DNA of 45,452 nt, from NCBI GenBank assembly GCA_010015655.1, contig ML976768.1, forward strand, positions 155,509 through 200,960, read 5' to 3'. The notes beneath the pieces were generated by a model. That model saw nothing but the letters and a program-made list of their open reading frames with translations, ran no database searches and was not told the origin of the DNA. Positions 31,956 through 43,683 of the stretch are shown in pieces. Within the stretch, counting starts at the first letter, position 1. Every line of letters begins with the position of its first letter. A program made the translations under genes and the position numbers. This DNA is from Bimuria novae-zelandiae CBS 107.79 (lineage: Eukaryota > Ascomycota > Dothideomycetes > Pleosporales > Didymosphaeriaceae).

Positions 31956-33225
31956 ACGTTAGTGAGGGGGGAGTGGGTACCGTGGCAGGACAGAGGAGAA
32001 ATGCAGTTGTGCTAGGAAGTTGAGTCTTTGGGCAGATAGACTTTTTTTTGCTTTGGGAACCCGTCGCTTTCAACTCTGCGGATTGAGTAGCATGTGTTCC
32101 CGTCATCTATATTCTTCCTGTTAATGCTCCCGTGGTGTCAATCACCCATCATGGAGAATATATCCGGCGAGCGTTCATGTCCAGTATCCTCGTAGAACTT
32201 CGTCATTTACCTTACCTCACCGGTTTAACATACCTCTTGCAAGCATGTACTCTTCTGGCGACTCATTTCTAAAGCATGTCTCATTAGTCTTCGCAGTCTC
32301 GCAACTTTGCGTTTCCACTGCACTCTCTAGCGCAGCAAAAATACGCTCATATGCGCTGTGTATCATTCAAAACGTACGCATCTAGCCTTTCTTCTATCGT
32401 CTTTAACGACTTGAATACCTTACGCGATACACAGCAACTGTTGCTTATTTGGTCTGCGGATTGTATGCCCCGATTGCTTTGTCGAATGATGTGGTGTTTA
32501 ATATATGAAGTTGGCCGGTGGGCGAAGCAGACCGAGAGCCCTCAACCACGGTGCGGTTGCATTTCGTCACCGTAGCTTCTACTGGCCCCCATCTGGTAGC
32601 GGGAGTACACTCTGGGCGCCGGCCCATATCCAATGCATCATAGAAGCGTTCCCGCATCTCTGTAGCTCTGCGCGTTGCTAGTATAGAATCCCACCTCCAC
32701 TCAAGTCTGACGCAGCGCAGCACTCACGCTTGAGCTCGATCCATCTTACCCACCCGTCGTGCCGCTCAACCTCACCTCAACCCACCCCAGGCCCTGGGAT
32801 GATCCTACCGGGACCTCAACACTCCTCCAGCCTAACTAGTTCTTCCAGTAGACTCAAGGAGCGGTAAGTACGCCTCGCCTCGCCAAGCGCACTTGCACAC
32901 CACATTGGCGCATCGGGCTTCAACATCTGGGTATCTTCACACCCACGTGCCTCCCCGACGGTAACGCCTTCCCTCCCATTTCTAGAACACCTCCCTCACT
33001 GCGCTAGAAGCTATTTACATAGCTGCGCTAGGTTACTTTCTCTCTTGCTGTTCTTGAGGAAGACTAGTACGATGCGTGTATGACAGGTAGCGGAGCGGAC
33101 TTCGCGTACAAGTGCACACGTGGCGCGCGGAATAGGTAGTGCGATGGAGTGGAGTGTGACGCAAGGCGGGTGTGCTCCGGTGCCGTACATGTACAGTAAG
33201 CACGAAGAAGAGATGCAGTGAAGTA
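31956..33225. other. Intergenic up to the transposon, no gene seen
   Basis: About 1.27 kb of PEX11 3' flank and unassigned DNA. A minus-strand frame at 32445-32723 has no recognisable motif. Several C-rich stretches (32740-33000) look promoter-like, but no gene starts there. The last two bases (33224-33225, TA) are the left target duplication of the transposon. Confidence 0.4.
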
Positions 33226-33262
33226 CAATGGGTGGAAAAAAGTGGACTATCGCTCACGTGAA
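33226..33262 (+). repeat. Left terminal inverted repeat
   Basis: 37 bases beginning CAATGGGTGG and ending CTCACGTGAA, an exact inverted match to 34969-35005. Similarity continues imperfectly for about 10 more bases inward. Confidence 0.95.
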
Positions 33263-33479
33263 ATTCCTTGGCTGAACACCGAAAATTTCAGCTACATCGT
33301 GAATTTACCATCAAAGTAGCTTTTAAGCAGCAATATACTAGATATAAAGGTATTTAAATAATACCGTAAAGTTGTTATTATAATTAGCTTTTTCACAAGC
33401 TTTAGCCACATCACGAAAGTAATCAGGATAGAGTTAATAAGCTATATATTACCTTATTGTCTTATCTTCCTGCTAAATA

Positions 33480-34846
33480 GATTGTACAAATGCCACCGTA
33501 TTATTTTTAGCTTATTTTAACGCGCTCTTTACTTCGTAGTCCTTTAAGAAACCCTTAAGCCTGCTAAAACAGCGCTTAATTAGGTGTAGATTAGGTAAGT
33601 TAGGGGAGTGCGGAGCAAAGCGTATATCCTTCTCTTTAATTTCGGGTGCGCAATATTAAAGCCCTAAGCTATAGAGGTAGACGTTATCTTGCACTAAGAA
33701 TACCTAAGCATAGGGGTTATTAGCGCGTATAGCTTCGTAGTAGGGAAAAACAACGTCCTTAAGCACCCGTTTAGCGTACTAAATCCTATTTATGCCCTTC
33801 CTACTTTTGTATACAAAGTCCTTATATTTAAAGAACTTATTAGGAGTAATAGGGTTTTTATAACTAGCCTAGAGGGCTTCTCCCTTCTTGCTAATAGCTT
33901 AATTAGCAGCCTTAGTAGCCTTATTATAGTAAAGAATATTATAATTAATCTTACTAAGAGCGCGCTCCTTCTAGGTGCTAGCAATATTTATATAGGCCCT
34001 CTTATTATTAATTAATTTGCGAGCCCTCTTATTAGCTTTATATATACGCTTAAGTGTCTCCTTGCGATCCTTCTCCTCCTCTACTACCTATACTAAATAT
34101 AGGCGTTTTAGACTATAAATAGTAGTATTAGTAGACGTAGCAGCGTAGATTATAAGGCTAAAAGAGGGTAGGCAATACAAGAGGGCGTATTTATTAGCTA
34201 GAGCGCCACGTGCCTTCTAAACGTACTGCTTACCTCTACAAAGATTCCTGCCTCTAATTAATTTGCTAGTTTTGTCGTAGCAAATAAATATAAGCTTAGG
34301 AGCAAAGCGCTTATATATAGTAAGGATCTAGGTAACGTAGCGCTCTTAGTTGCGTATATCGTTGTCGTTAAGCTTAGGCTTCTTTGGGCGTACACCTCGT
34401 ATAATAGCGTAGGTGTGGTCGTGATCGCGGTGCTCGTAAGCAATTTTGACTAGTGTAGGACAGCTTACTGTAATCCCGACCTCTTAGAGGACGTGGCGGG
34501 TCGATTCTTTAATATTATAAGTGCTAAATTATATAATAGCGTTACGTATTTAAGTACTAAGCTTGCTACCGTTGCGTACTTTAGGTTTAGCTCTAGGGGG
34601 ACCAATACGGGTAGCATGGACTTTAGCTAGCAAATTATTAAGTAATAGGTTAAGCGAGGCCTCTGCACAAGCCTTTTTAACCTTCTTAAAGACTTTCTGT
34701 GGTGTTGAGATGCTCAAACCCATCGCGCTAGCGATATAGGCGTATTCAGTGTTCGAGAGCTTGCGTAGGGCTACGATAGCACCTTTCTGAGCCTCTGTAA
34801 GGTTGCGAGAGTCGTTCGGGCGGCCGCTAGTGCGTTGAGGTGGCAT
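33480..34846 (-). pseudogene. Tc1/mariner transposase remnant
   Basis: The frame starts with an ATG at 34846 and is intact for 98 codons, covering an N-terminal helix-turn-helix (LTEAQKGAIVALRKLSNTEY, then SISTPQKVFKKVKKA), the DNA-binding part of these transposases. After a stop at about 34550 the same strand still shows family pieces broken by TAA/TAG codons: RPKKPKLNDNDIRN near 34350, VQDNVYLY near 33690 (matching the second catalytic Asp motif Q-D-N) and APHSPNLPNLHLIKR near 33560-33620 (matching the S-P-D-L-N-P-I-E motif). Many stops sit where Gln (CAA/CAG) would be expected, as C-to-T mutation would cause. It cannot make an active enzyme. Confidence 0.85.
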
Positions 34847-34968
34847 AATGGGTGTTGTTGGCGAAAAAAATCGCTATATACGAGGTGGTGATAGAGTCCT
34901 GGTGTTTAGTTTGGAGCTGAGGCACGGACCAAGTGCCCTTATTGATAAGATAACTAGCGCCTTGGCAG

Positions 34969-35005
34969 TTCACGTGAGCGATAGTCCACTTTTTTCCACC
35001 CATTG
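34969..35005 (-). repeat. Right terminal inverted repeat
   Basis: Exact inverted copy of 33226-33262, ending CCACCCATTG next to the TA duplication. Confidence 0.95.
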
Positions 35006-35007
35006 TA

Positions 35008-35384
35008 GAGTGGCTGCTGAGGTGGGACCGGGCTAAGGATCAGGCGTGCCGCGATGATGGATGGTCGCGTGCGGCCCGGGTACTACACGCGGAGAAAAGG
35101 AGGGGTATTGAGACATGCAGATGGAGCTGCAGGTAGGTGTATGTAAGATGGAGTGAGGATTGGGGCGGACGAGGCGGTCAGAAGCAGACAAACCTCTCGC
35201 TGCAGCATCGTTGGAGAACACGCAGAGCCATAGGTGCACAAAGTACGCACGTGTGTGTAGAGACAGTACCACATATACCCAATATCGCTCAATCGTACAA
35301 CATTGCAAACATAGAAGGGTATCATAACATCCGAAATCCAATCCAAGTCAAGTTCCCAAAAACACATATCTCGCAGTACGCAAA
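35008..35384. other. Spacer right of the transposon
   Basis: About 380 bases between the transposon and the stop of the rhodopsin-fold receptor gene. No gene, repeat or clear element seen; it probably contains that gene's 3' UTR. Confidence 0.4.
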
Positions 35385-36991
35385 TCATTTCTCCCTGGCC
35401 CTGATATGATCATACGGGACCTCCGCCCTTTCTACCGAGGCCGTAAACACCGTCTCCGGACTCCCACTGCTCCCCTTTTGTGTTTTGCCGCCCTCAAAGT
35501 CGGGCACCGCCCAGTCTTGCACGAACTTGCTCTGGTACCGCGCATGCGCCATGTCGGGACTGTCTTCCAACCGCCCAGACCCCGCTTTTGCAGACGACGA
35601 GAAGGAATTGCTAGACGATTGGTGCGTGAGATTGAGGTTGCGCGAGGACTCCTGCGACGAGCGGTGGCCGAGGTCAACGCCTAGCCCCTGGTCCGAAGAG
35701 TTCGAGTGCTTCGCTTGATGGCGGTGCTTGGTACGCGTGAGGCGCGAGCTTTTGCGATGGAGTTTGTCTGCCTCAGGCTTGCCGAGGACGCCTATTCTGC
35801 TGGCGCGGCCGTCGTGGACCTCATCTTCGCCGACGCCGGAGAAGCCTTTGCCTTGTTCGGCGAGGGCGAAGCTGTTGTCTGCGCGCTCGGTGCGGATTTC
35901 GATTTCCTTGACGATGAGGATCTTGTTGGATGCGAATGAGGCGACCATGGGCCAGAAGATGGGGATAGAAGCGCAGAGGATGGCCATGTTGAGTTCGAGG
36001 ACGGAGCAGATGTAGACGAGAGGCGTTGCCCAGGATGGGTCGAAGATGGGAATGGTACCAACGCGGTCGATGGAAAGTGAGACGAGGCGGGCGATGGAGA
36101 GGGCTACTGTACTGAGAAGATTGTCAGTGGTAAGCACAGTGCCTAATGATGGGCAACTTACATTGCGCCCATGGTAAATAGGGTGATGAGGCCCGCTCGT
36201 GTTTTGCCACTCATTCGAAGGTTACGCATGAATGGCACTGGCAACGCCAGTATTATAGTGTCGAGGCACATGTTGCTGGAAGCGTGTGCCATCCAAGTCG
36301 CAAAGAATTCCTCGGCGTTCTTGCTGCCCCAGCCAACGCAATGCCCGGGCAGAGTAAAGTCCCAGTTTTTCGCAATGGGCGTACAGGAGAGTAATGCTAA
36401 AAAGCCAAAGGAGAGTCCCCAACAGCTCACAAAGATGAGTAGACCCCATGTGGCTTTCCGCGCGACATCCGAGCGTCCCTCAAACAGGCGTAGATACTGG
36501 GCAAGGATTGAAATCTTAATCCACGAAGTACTTAGGCAGTAGGTGAGGTTGGTCGCCCAGACGTACTGAAGCTATGTTAGAGAATCTTGGGAAAATGCGG
36601 CAAGCAGAAACTGACCTTGAAGTACTCTACCTTCGTTTGATCGTCTAATGTATAGAAATGCTTGCCCAGTCCATGTCTAGGCACTGCACCTACGTCAGCA
36701 TCAAGAATGAATCTAAGGTGAAGGTATTGGCATACTTAAGCATGCAAGAATTGACCCCGCAAGGGCAGCTAGGGCAGCTAGCACGACGAAGAGATCATCC
36801 CATCCCCATATTCTCTCCCTGTATCGTACGTATAATCTAAGGCAGACCGCGAGCGTGCTGAAGCACTACCATGCGCGTCAGTTGAGCGTTTCGAAGACAT
36901 GCAAAGTACTCACAAGGAACGTTATGGCAACACCGATAATGGTTTCCGGTTTATTAGCGACAGGAGGATTGGAGTTATCCGGCAGCGACAT
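35385..36991 (-). CDS. PTH11-type rhodopsin-domain integral membrane protein
   Basis: Five exons (36991-36914, 36865-36736, 36689-36616, 36565-36162, 36111-35385) encode 470 residues; the introns are 46-50 bases. The joined sequence has the fungal rhodopsin-domain order: ETIIGVAITFL, LRLYVRYRERIWGWDDLFVV, GLGKHFYTLDD, YVWATNLTYCLSTSWIKISI, a Cys-containing loop (LLSCTPIAKNWDF), LDTIILALPVPFMRNLRM, and SIARLVSLSI, with about seven hydrophobic segments in residues 1-290. The family includes PTH11-like receptors thought to sense host surface or nutrient cues, but most members have no known ligand. There is no CFEM domain. The C-terminal tail of about 180 residues is Ser/Arg/His/Lys-rich, cytoplasmic by prediction and a likely phosphorylation target. 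The start at 36991 puts a short hydrophilic N-terminus before the first helix. Confidence 0.87.
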
Positions 36992-39488
36992 CTCGGATAA
37001 ATAAGCCCGTTCCCGACGTCAAGAGATAATATGGTGAATGTGCGTGCGTGTTGGAGAAACAAGTTGAGGTAACACCATAGAGTGAATCAACTACAAGCAA
37101 AGACCGCCCGACATTTCGATTAAAGCTGAATATCGTATTGTGTAGAATGGGCAAAACCAAAATGGTCGAAACTCGACAAGGCCTCTGAGAGCAGTGGAGA
37201 CGGCGGGATATTATAAGACAGACCAACGGGATGCGGAGGCCAAGGCGCCGGGGAAGATCAAAGTGAATCTTTCGCAAGCGTAATAGTGGACCAATCCTTC
37301 GGGATAGCAAGGCTGCTGTAAACCCTAACGGATTCCGCGTGGCCGTGACAGTGCACTTTTAATGGGTGCTTTGACCACGGTGATGACCATTGGCAACCGG
37401 GGTGCTATAAACGGTCTGCATCGTTCGCCGTTGCGCCAAAGCCATACAATGTTCGCGCCAGCTGCTCCGCTGAACAGGACCTAACTTTCAAAGGACTGGC
37501 GGTTTTGCTCTGTATTAGCCCATGATCAGACTTTTCCCCGTTGCACGCCGGTTGAATTTAATAGTCGATTAGAGCGTATTCTCTACAGAATGCTAGAGAC
37601 ACGTACTGAACCCCGCAAAGACCAGGAACCAAAACAGGTACAACGCTTTCTTTTCCTCGACAAGGGTCTCGTTTCAGAGCAGGTCAGGCGCAGGTGTGTA
37701 TCCCAGGATGACGTTGGATATACCAAGTCGATCAATAACGAATGTCTGGCCTCATCACATACTTTGTAAGGTGGCACAGACTGATTCAGCCTAGGAGTGT
37801 AGGTCCGTATGGGTTGTCTGAAAGGAGTGCATCGCATGGCCTGTCATGCAAGGTTGCAACGTGCGAAAGATAACCCTGATCACGCGGCTCCACAGCGTCC
37901 GCCCCACTTTCTTAGGAGCGATCGACAGGCTACTCCTACAAAAGCAAAACCCCGAGAGATTGCCCCCACAAGAGCCGCCATGAAAATGGCAACCATGTCT
38001 CCATATCTACTCGTACTTTCAGGTTATTTTGCGCTCTGGCGTCGAGTCAAGTCAGCATGGTGGCGAAAACTGCGTTCGTGCAGCCGCACGCGATCTGCCG
38101 GCGGACGCCGTAATGCATGCAAGATGGCAGAGGGTGTGCCATTTGAGTTCTGACGCTGTCTGAATAGGGCGATTTTATTATGGAAGTCCGGCTGGGCCCA
38201 TGCTCCTCAACGGCGCGGATTGATGTGGGTACATACGCAACCGTATGCTCCGGTCCGACAATTGCTGCAGTCAGTCCGAAGCGATGTCCGTCGCACAACG
38301 AAGCAAAGTGCCTATAGCTCGTGGTGGTAAGAAACTTGCTTGTGTAGAAACCAGAGCGGGTTGTAGCGTGATGCTGAGCCATTGGCTGCGAGACCTCATA
38401 GAGACGAGACACGATGTAAAAAGGACCTAAATAAGAGAGGCGCGATCAGCGGAGGCAAGGGCGTGTGTTGCGAATACGCTTGGCGGCTGTGGCGGCATTT
38501 CTATGATAGTGATGGTAGCGTGGATGTTAGTGGTGATGGACAGGATGGTTGCGTGTTGAAACACGTTTATTGTGCCTGGATAGGCACTGGGCAGAAAGGA
38601 AGGACCGACCTCATCTTCGGGCCTTCTTGACCATTGACGTGCCCTCCACCGCCCCAACATTGAAAGGTATCGCAGGCCTGCAATAATAACAGAACGATAT
38701 CGCATTCGCGTTGCCAGCGCCCCAGCCAGCTGCTACCTTTAGCAATTTCCCGATATCTCCACTATCTCAACATGCAGTCAAAACCCCGTGCCATGGCGGC
38801 TTCCACAGTCCTACCGCGCAAAATTTTAATAGAGCACCGCCACCAACATTCACACAGTATGTGGCGTATACTGAGGTGAAAAGAGCGAAGTTCAACGAAC
38901 TGCAGTCCTGGGAGGCTCACCGTTCGTAGCCTCGCGTACTCTACATGAGGCAAACCGAGGCCAACGGCTGCGCTAATACCCACCCCTGCCTTAAACCCGT
39001 CCCGCCATCCTTCCGCCGAACCAGAAACAGACCCATCGTTCTCTGCAACATTTCTTCGTTGCTACGCCTACCTCAGACGCTCGAGCTTTTCGTGTCGTCG
39101 AAAGGCAAGCCTGCAATTCTTGCCCATCACTTTGAACTTCCGCGGAAAAAGCTGGGCACAATGACTGCATACGCTGCCATCCAACGCTTTCATCGTCCCA
39201 ACGTCATGACTCGAGCTCTGCAGAAGACGCGGTGGGTCACATCGGCAGTGCCGCGGTGATCAGGGGTGCATGACTGACAGGCGGAATGAAATCGTCGGTG
39301 AGTCAGATGGGTCAACTCAACTCGAGCAAGTACAGGTTCGAATGATAGCAATGCCGTTCATGATTAAAGGGACTCATGTGTCTTCATTCTCATCCTAATA
39401 CTAGGTTTGATATCAGCCTGGATATTCTCCCAGGTCAACACTTCAAGATCTCGACTAACGTGGACCAATTACTGATAGCATTGGCCTA
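36992..39488. other. 2.5 kb gene-poor interval
   Basis: No supportable gene. Frames at 37809-38153 (plus), 38047-38412 (minus) and 38945-39259 (plus) lack motifs, consistent splice sites and coding-like composition. The left part should hold the promoter of the rhodopsin-domain gene and the right end the 3' UTR of the permease. No AT-rich RIP block occurs here. Confidence 0.4.
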
Positions 39489-41300
39489 TCATGCCGAAGT
39501 CGCTTTAGTTGCAACGGCAACGTTATCACCGCTACTGATATCGCTGGACATGCCGAGACCCATCTTGCTGGTGTCATATCCATGACTGGAAAGGTACTCG
39601 CGGAAGTTAATGTCTTCCATATCGATCGTGTCCTGGCCAATATGTGGAAGGAGCAGCACCAACCCACCCGCGAGGAAGGCAAGCGTGCTGGCGACGAAAA
39701 AAGGATTGCGACCCGCAGCGATTTTGTCATCACCAGCATTTTTCTGGATCGCATCCAGCGCGTATGATCCGGCAAAAGCACCGATCTTACCCATCGCAGC
39801 TGCGATACCGTAGTATTGTCCTCTGATGCGGAGTCAGTATAGGAGATAAGGAGGTTGCGAAGCCTTACCTGATGCCGGTTGCGCAAGTCTTCGATGCGAT
39901 GAGTCCGATGTTATCGCCAGGCCCAAACTCGCCCAACATGAGAAAGATACCATAGACAACAACAAACCCACCAATATTCTTCGGCTCGGAGAGCCAAGGA
40001 TAGCATCCTGCCATGATAAAGCCGATGCAGCCTTGCAATATCACGCCAATGAAGAGAGTCCTCTTAGGCCCCATCGATTTCAAATCCGCAACAAATGCAC
40101 CGGCGAGGCAGCCCGGGACATAGAAGAAGTTGATGAGAATGTTCCACGCCAAGCTCTTCCACAGCGGCTGTTCATCTCCAAGCAAATTGTTTACGATGGT
40201 CGTCGCATATATTCCAAAAGAATATGCAGAGAAGTCGTAGATGAACCAGATGATGCTGACGATTATCAAGCGCTGCCAGTAGAACTTGATGATCAATAGC
40301 CAGGGTGTCTTCGTTTTGGCAAGCGATTCGCGCTTGAAGGCTTCGGGCTCTTGCAGCTTGATACGGAGGTACAGGAGTGAGAGTGGTGGAATGATGCCGA
40401 TTCCAAGGCAGATGCGCCATGCTACACGAAGGTGGTCTTCGCCAGTTGCTACAACCTGCGAATCGTCAGTGTCTATCACTCCTGCTACATCTGATCTTTA
40501 CACCTGAGACATTGCAGCGTCTTCAGGAATGCCGATCACTCACCACAATAGTTGCGACAACAGCAGCAATGAAGAACGCTATGTCAATCTGGACGTTGGT
40601 GAAGAGGATGAACCACTTGTTTCTTGAGCCCTCCTTCAGCTCTCCAGTGCTCTCAGCACATCCCACACTTCCTGCAGGGTATTCTCCGCCGATGCCTATT
40701 CCAAGGAAGAACCGATACGCCACGAGAGCGGCAAGCAGACCGCCGGGGGAGCCGCCTGCGCCATAACTGCCAGTACCCAGTGTTGCGAACAATATGATGA
40801 TGATGGTCGAAGCGAACAGCGACCACTTCCGCGAGTAGTCTACACACGCGGAAGATATCAGTCAGTAATGATGTAAATAACTTATACTTGGGCGATGCAT
40901 ACGATCGCTAGTGTATCCGAAAAACAGCCTGTGTTCTGTTAGCAGCGATCAACATGAGAGAAGCGCAAGTTTCTACTGACATTCCCAGAACAGTACCTGC
41001 GAATGTGATACTGGAAACATTCGCTTGGGCCGACGAAGACGCGTATTCGTCCGGGTATATCTTGGAAAGCATAGTATTCACTGGTCCTATAATCTATCCC
41101 GTGTCAGACTGGGTGTCGCGTAAGGGTGGTGGCGCATTGGGTCAACGGACGTTGTTGAGGTATCCATCGCTGAAAAGTCCAGCGCCGCATGCAATCACTG
41201 GCCAGAGTCTTTCCCAGCGTCCTTTCTCTGATTGTTCAATGCTCGCGTGGCGAGGGCGCTCGTCGGCGACCGGGCTGGGCGATTCAGCCTCCTTCGACAT
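39489..41300 (-). CDS. GIT1-like MFS permease (phosphate/glycerophosphodiester type)
   Basis: Six exons (41300-41151, 41093-40981, 40928-40903, 40839-40544, 40455-39869, 39822-39489) encode 501 residues; the third exon is only 26 bases. The introns are 46-88 bases. The protein opens with a short acidic tail and then ERLWPVIACGAGLFSDGYLN, followed by FAGTVLGMLFFGYTSD (MFS motif A region), YRFFLGIGIGGEYPAGS and FIYDFSAYSFGIYATTI, which are hallmarks of the PHS/GIT1 branch. Yeast Git1 takes up glycerophosphoinositol and glycerophosphocholine, while relatives such as Pho84 carry phosphate; the exact substrate here is open. About 12 membrane helices are expected. The C-terminus after residue 460 is cytoplasmic and Ser/Asp-rich. 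The ATG at 41300 is the first in frame. Confidence 0.9.
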
Positions 41301-42754
41301 GATTTTGGCGCTTTGGAAGAATGATGTCGCTCGCTTGGGTATTCGATTCAAGTTTCACTCAGATGGATGAACGCAGAGTCGCAAAGGTCTGGGTCCCAAA
41401 AACGCGTGCTAGCAATGCGTGGTGAGCTTCAGCAGCAGAAATATTTCAGCAGCGCGTGGTAATCGCGTAACAGCCCTACAAGAACGGGGTGAGAAGTCTG
41501 GTATTCAGGTGGCTGAACCGTGGTTCGCGGCGAAAGATGGCAAGAAGCGGGCGGTAGTCATTCAGAACTATTTATCATGCGGACCATGGCACCCCCGCAC
41601 GTATCTGGAAGCTCGGAAACAAGCTTGGGTTCTGTACGACGGTGGACCGATGCGTCAGCCTCGAACAGAATCCAGTGGCACCGAGGGAGGATTGCGGCTG
41701 TCAGCAACGTTTGGGCCAACAATGGGCGCCGCCGACGATTTAGCCTCTACCCTTCATGATGTCCGCGGGTGCTCACCTGCTGTTTCCAGCAGGATGCGAC
41801 ACGCCGTCATCGATGCGCCGGGGGCTGCTGAGAGTGCTATTCAGTACGTCCGTGGTTGCGCGCTTCAGTCTACCTAGGTACAGTTCCTCACCTATCGCCT
41901 GAACAACTTTCAGCGACATCAAGATTCACCACGACAAGATGCGATGCAGGCAACAAGTTCCCGGGAATGAATCTCAAGTTTTCAAGCCTCGGGGATCGAC
42001 GACGGCAGATGTGCGAAGCACCAACGAACAACGCCATCACACGCGCTAGCGAAGCTTGTGCGGGGACGTCGAGGCGGGAGTGCATTGGCTGGGGATGGTT
42101 CGCCCTGTTGTGCCGTGCGAGCCCCCATTCGTCAGCATCCGAAAAGCAGAGAGACGAAACACTTGCAGCGTCGAAAAACCATGGATGTGTTTTCGCAGGT
42201 TAAACTGGGAAAATGCGGCGAAGAGGGGTGATTGCGATGCGCACGTGCTTCACGTTCTCACTCGTGCCAAAGGTAAGCTATGGATGCTTAGCTGGCTTGG
42301 CAGGTACAATGGTACATTAAAGAAGTTTATCGGGCATACGCGAAAGAGATATTTCCGGTATGGCCAAGCGCGAAAAGTTTTGCACTGAAAGGATTGCCAC
42401 GAAACAAGTTAGAGAGTAAGTGCCTATGGGTGGTTCCCACTAACTGATGTCTTTAGCAGTCTAGTCTGTAAAGGCATCCTGCGCACGCCGCACAAAGTTT
42501 TAAGATTGATCGTCGCGAGGTATGCTATCCTCGTTCGTAGTTTTCAAATCATATCTATCCCAACCGAGGGATTATAATAGAGTATCACATGTCGCAATGC
42601 AGTATGTCGAGCCTCGTTACAGGGGCAGATTCAGGATACAGATTACGCCTAGGCATTCATCCAAAATACCCACGGGAGGAAAGGATCTCATTAGGGGGTC
42701 AGTCTGTTTACACAACAGAAATGGCTCATTCTGGATCTGTTATCTCCATCGCCG
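41301..42754. other. Intergenic, no supported gene
   Basis: About 1.45 kb. A plus-strand frame at 41419-41877 opens with a non-ATG codon, shows no family motif and lies in the region that should hold the permease promoter, so it is not called. From 42430 to 42700 the DNA is slightly AT-rich. The right end is the 3' UTR of the hydrolase. Confidence 0.4.
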
Positions 42755-43683
42755 CTATTTCTCAGCTACCGCGGCAAAGATCTCCAGCAGCTCTTCTGGG
42801 AAGCTCCAGTTCGGACAATGGCCCCAAGGCTTCCTGATAACATCGATCTTCTCGCCCTTCGCTTCTTCGATGTTCTTGACGAAATTCTCTTGTTGCTCTG
42901 GCAGAGACGGTCAGTACAGCGGGTAGGACACTGTCGCTCGATCTTGAACACTTACCTGGGCTCACGATCAAATCTTTCTCGGTGAAGATGTAGCTCACGG
43001 GGACCTCTGCGTAGGCCGCCTGGGTCAACTTTTCCTGAAAAGAGGCGGTAGAGTGGTGCGGCAGCTGCTTCGCGAACTCGTAGGCGTCCTCCCACGAGTC
43101 CAAGTCGTTGCCGCAGGCGTAGGCGAGCTGGACGGGATCGGCGTGCATGTATCCGTTCTGCGCAGGCACTGTGTCAGCATTTCCTCCGCAGAATGTTTTT
43201 AGATGCATGCAAAAATGTGGACAGCAGTGTAGCAAGAGCTTGTTGTTGGCACGCAGAGCTTTCAACGCCGTGGTCATGTAAAGGGCTAGGTATACTCACC
43301 ACAGTACTCCTGAGCATCCCCTGGATCATCGGTCCCGCCATTGCGTCCGCCATCGTTTCGCCCACCTTCGGCGCAATAGCCGCCAAGTACACGATCCGCT
43401 TTACACCCACGCCCACAAGCGCTTCGGCCGTCGGCATCCCGCCGTAGCTGTGGCATACAACGACAACCTCTTTGCCCTGTGATACGAGCGCTTCCGCAAT
43501 GGCCCGAACCTGCTTCGCATCTTCTTGCATGGTAGCCGGCTCCAGCCCTACTCTTTTCTGCGTCGAGGGAAGCGTGATTTCGAGAGCGGGGAAGCCTTTA
43601 GCGCGCAGCTTGGCGATGAAAGGCGCGTAGATATTCGCGACGCAGAAGGAGCCTGGAACGAGGACGAAGGTTGGTTTTGCCAT
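42755..43683 (-). CDS. Alpha/beta hydrolase (esterase-like)
   Basis: Three exons (43683-43300, 43157-42956, 42897-42755) encode 242 residues. The introns are 142 and 58 bases; the first is the longest intron in the window. The fold is clear: KPTFVLVPGSFCVANIY at the first strand, the nucleophile elbow VVVCHSYGGMP with Ser79, the acid in IFTEKDLIV (Asp190), and the histidine in PWGHCPNWSFPEEL (His222). This is the small AB-hydrolase-6 type seen in many fungal methyl- and aryl-esterases; the substrate cannot be told. It has no signal peptide, so it should be cytosolic. The elbow has Cys in place of the first Gly of G-x-S-x-G, a variation seen in this group. Confidence 0.9.

Larger units (their letters stand above)
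33226..35005 (-). mobile_element. Tc1/mariner transposon, inactivated by RIP-like mutation
   Basis: A 1780-base element with identical 37-base terminal inverted repeats and the TA target duplication typical of Tc1/mariner (TA at 33224-33225 and 35006-35007). The interior is AT-rich with TAA/TAG-rich frames, while the ends stay GC-balanced. The transposase runs on the minus strand. With both ends and the target duplication intact, the insertion is whole and not nested; only its coding part is damaged. Confidence 0.92.

Noticed and set aside
39330..39350. GGTTCGAAT resembling a tRNA T-loop
   Set aside because: The flanking bases do not form an acceptor stem, D arm or anticodon arm; no tRNA could be folded there.
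41419..41877. A 152-codon plus-strand frame upstream of the permease
   Set aside because: It opens with GTG rather than ATG, has no motif or splice structure, and sits in the presumed promoter.
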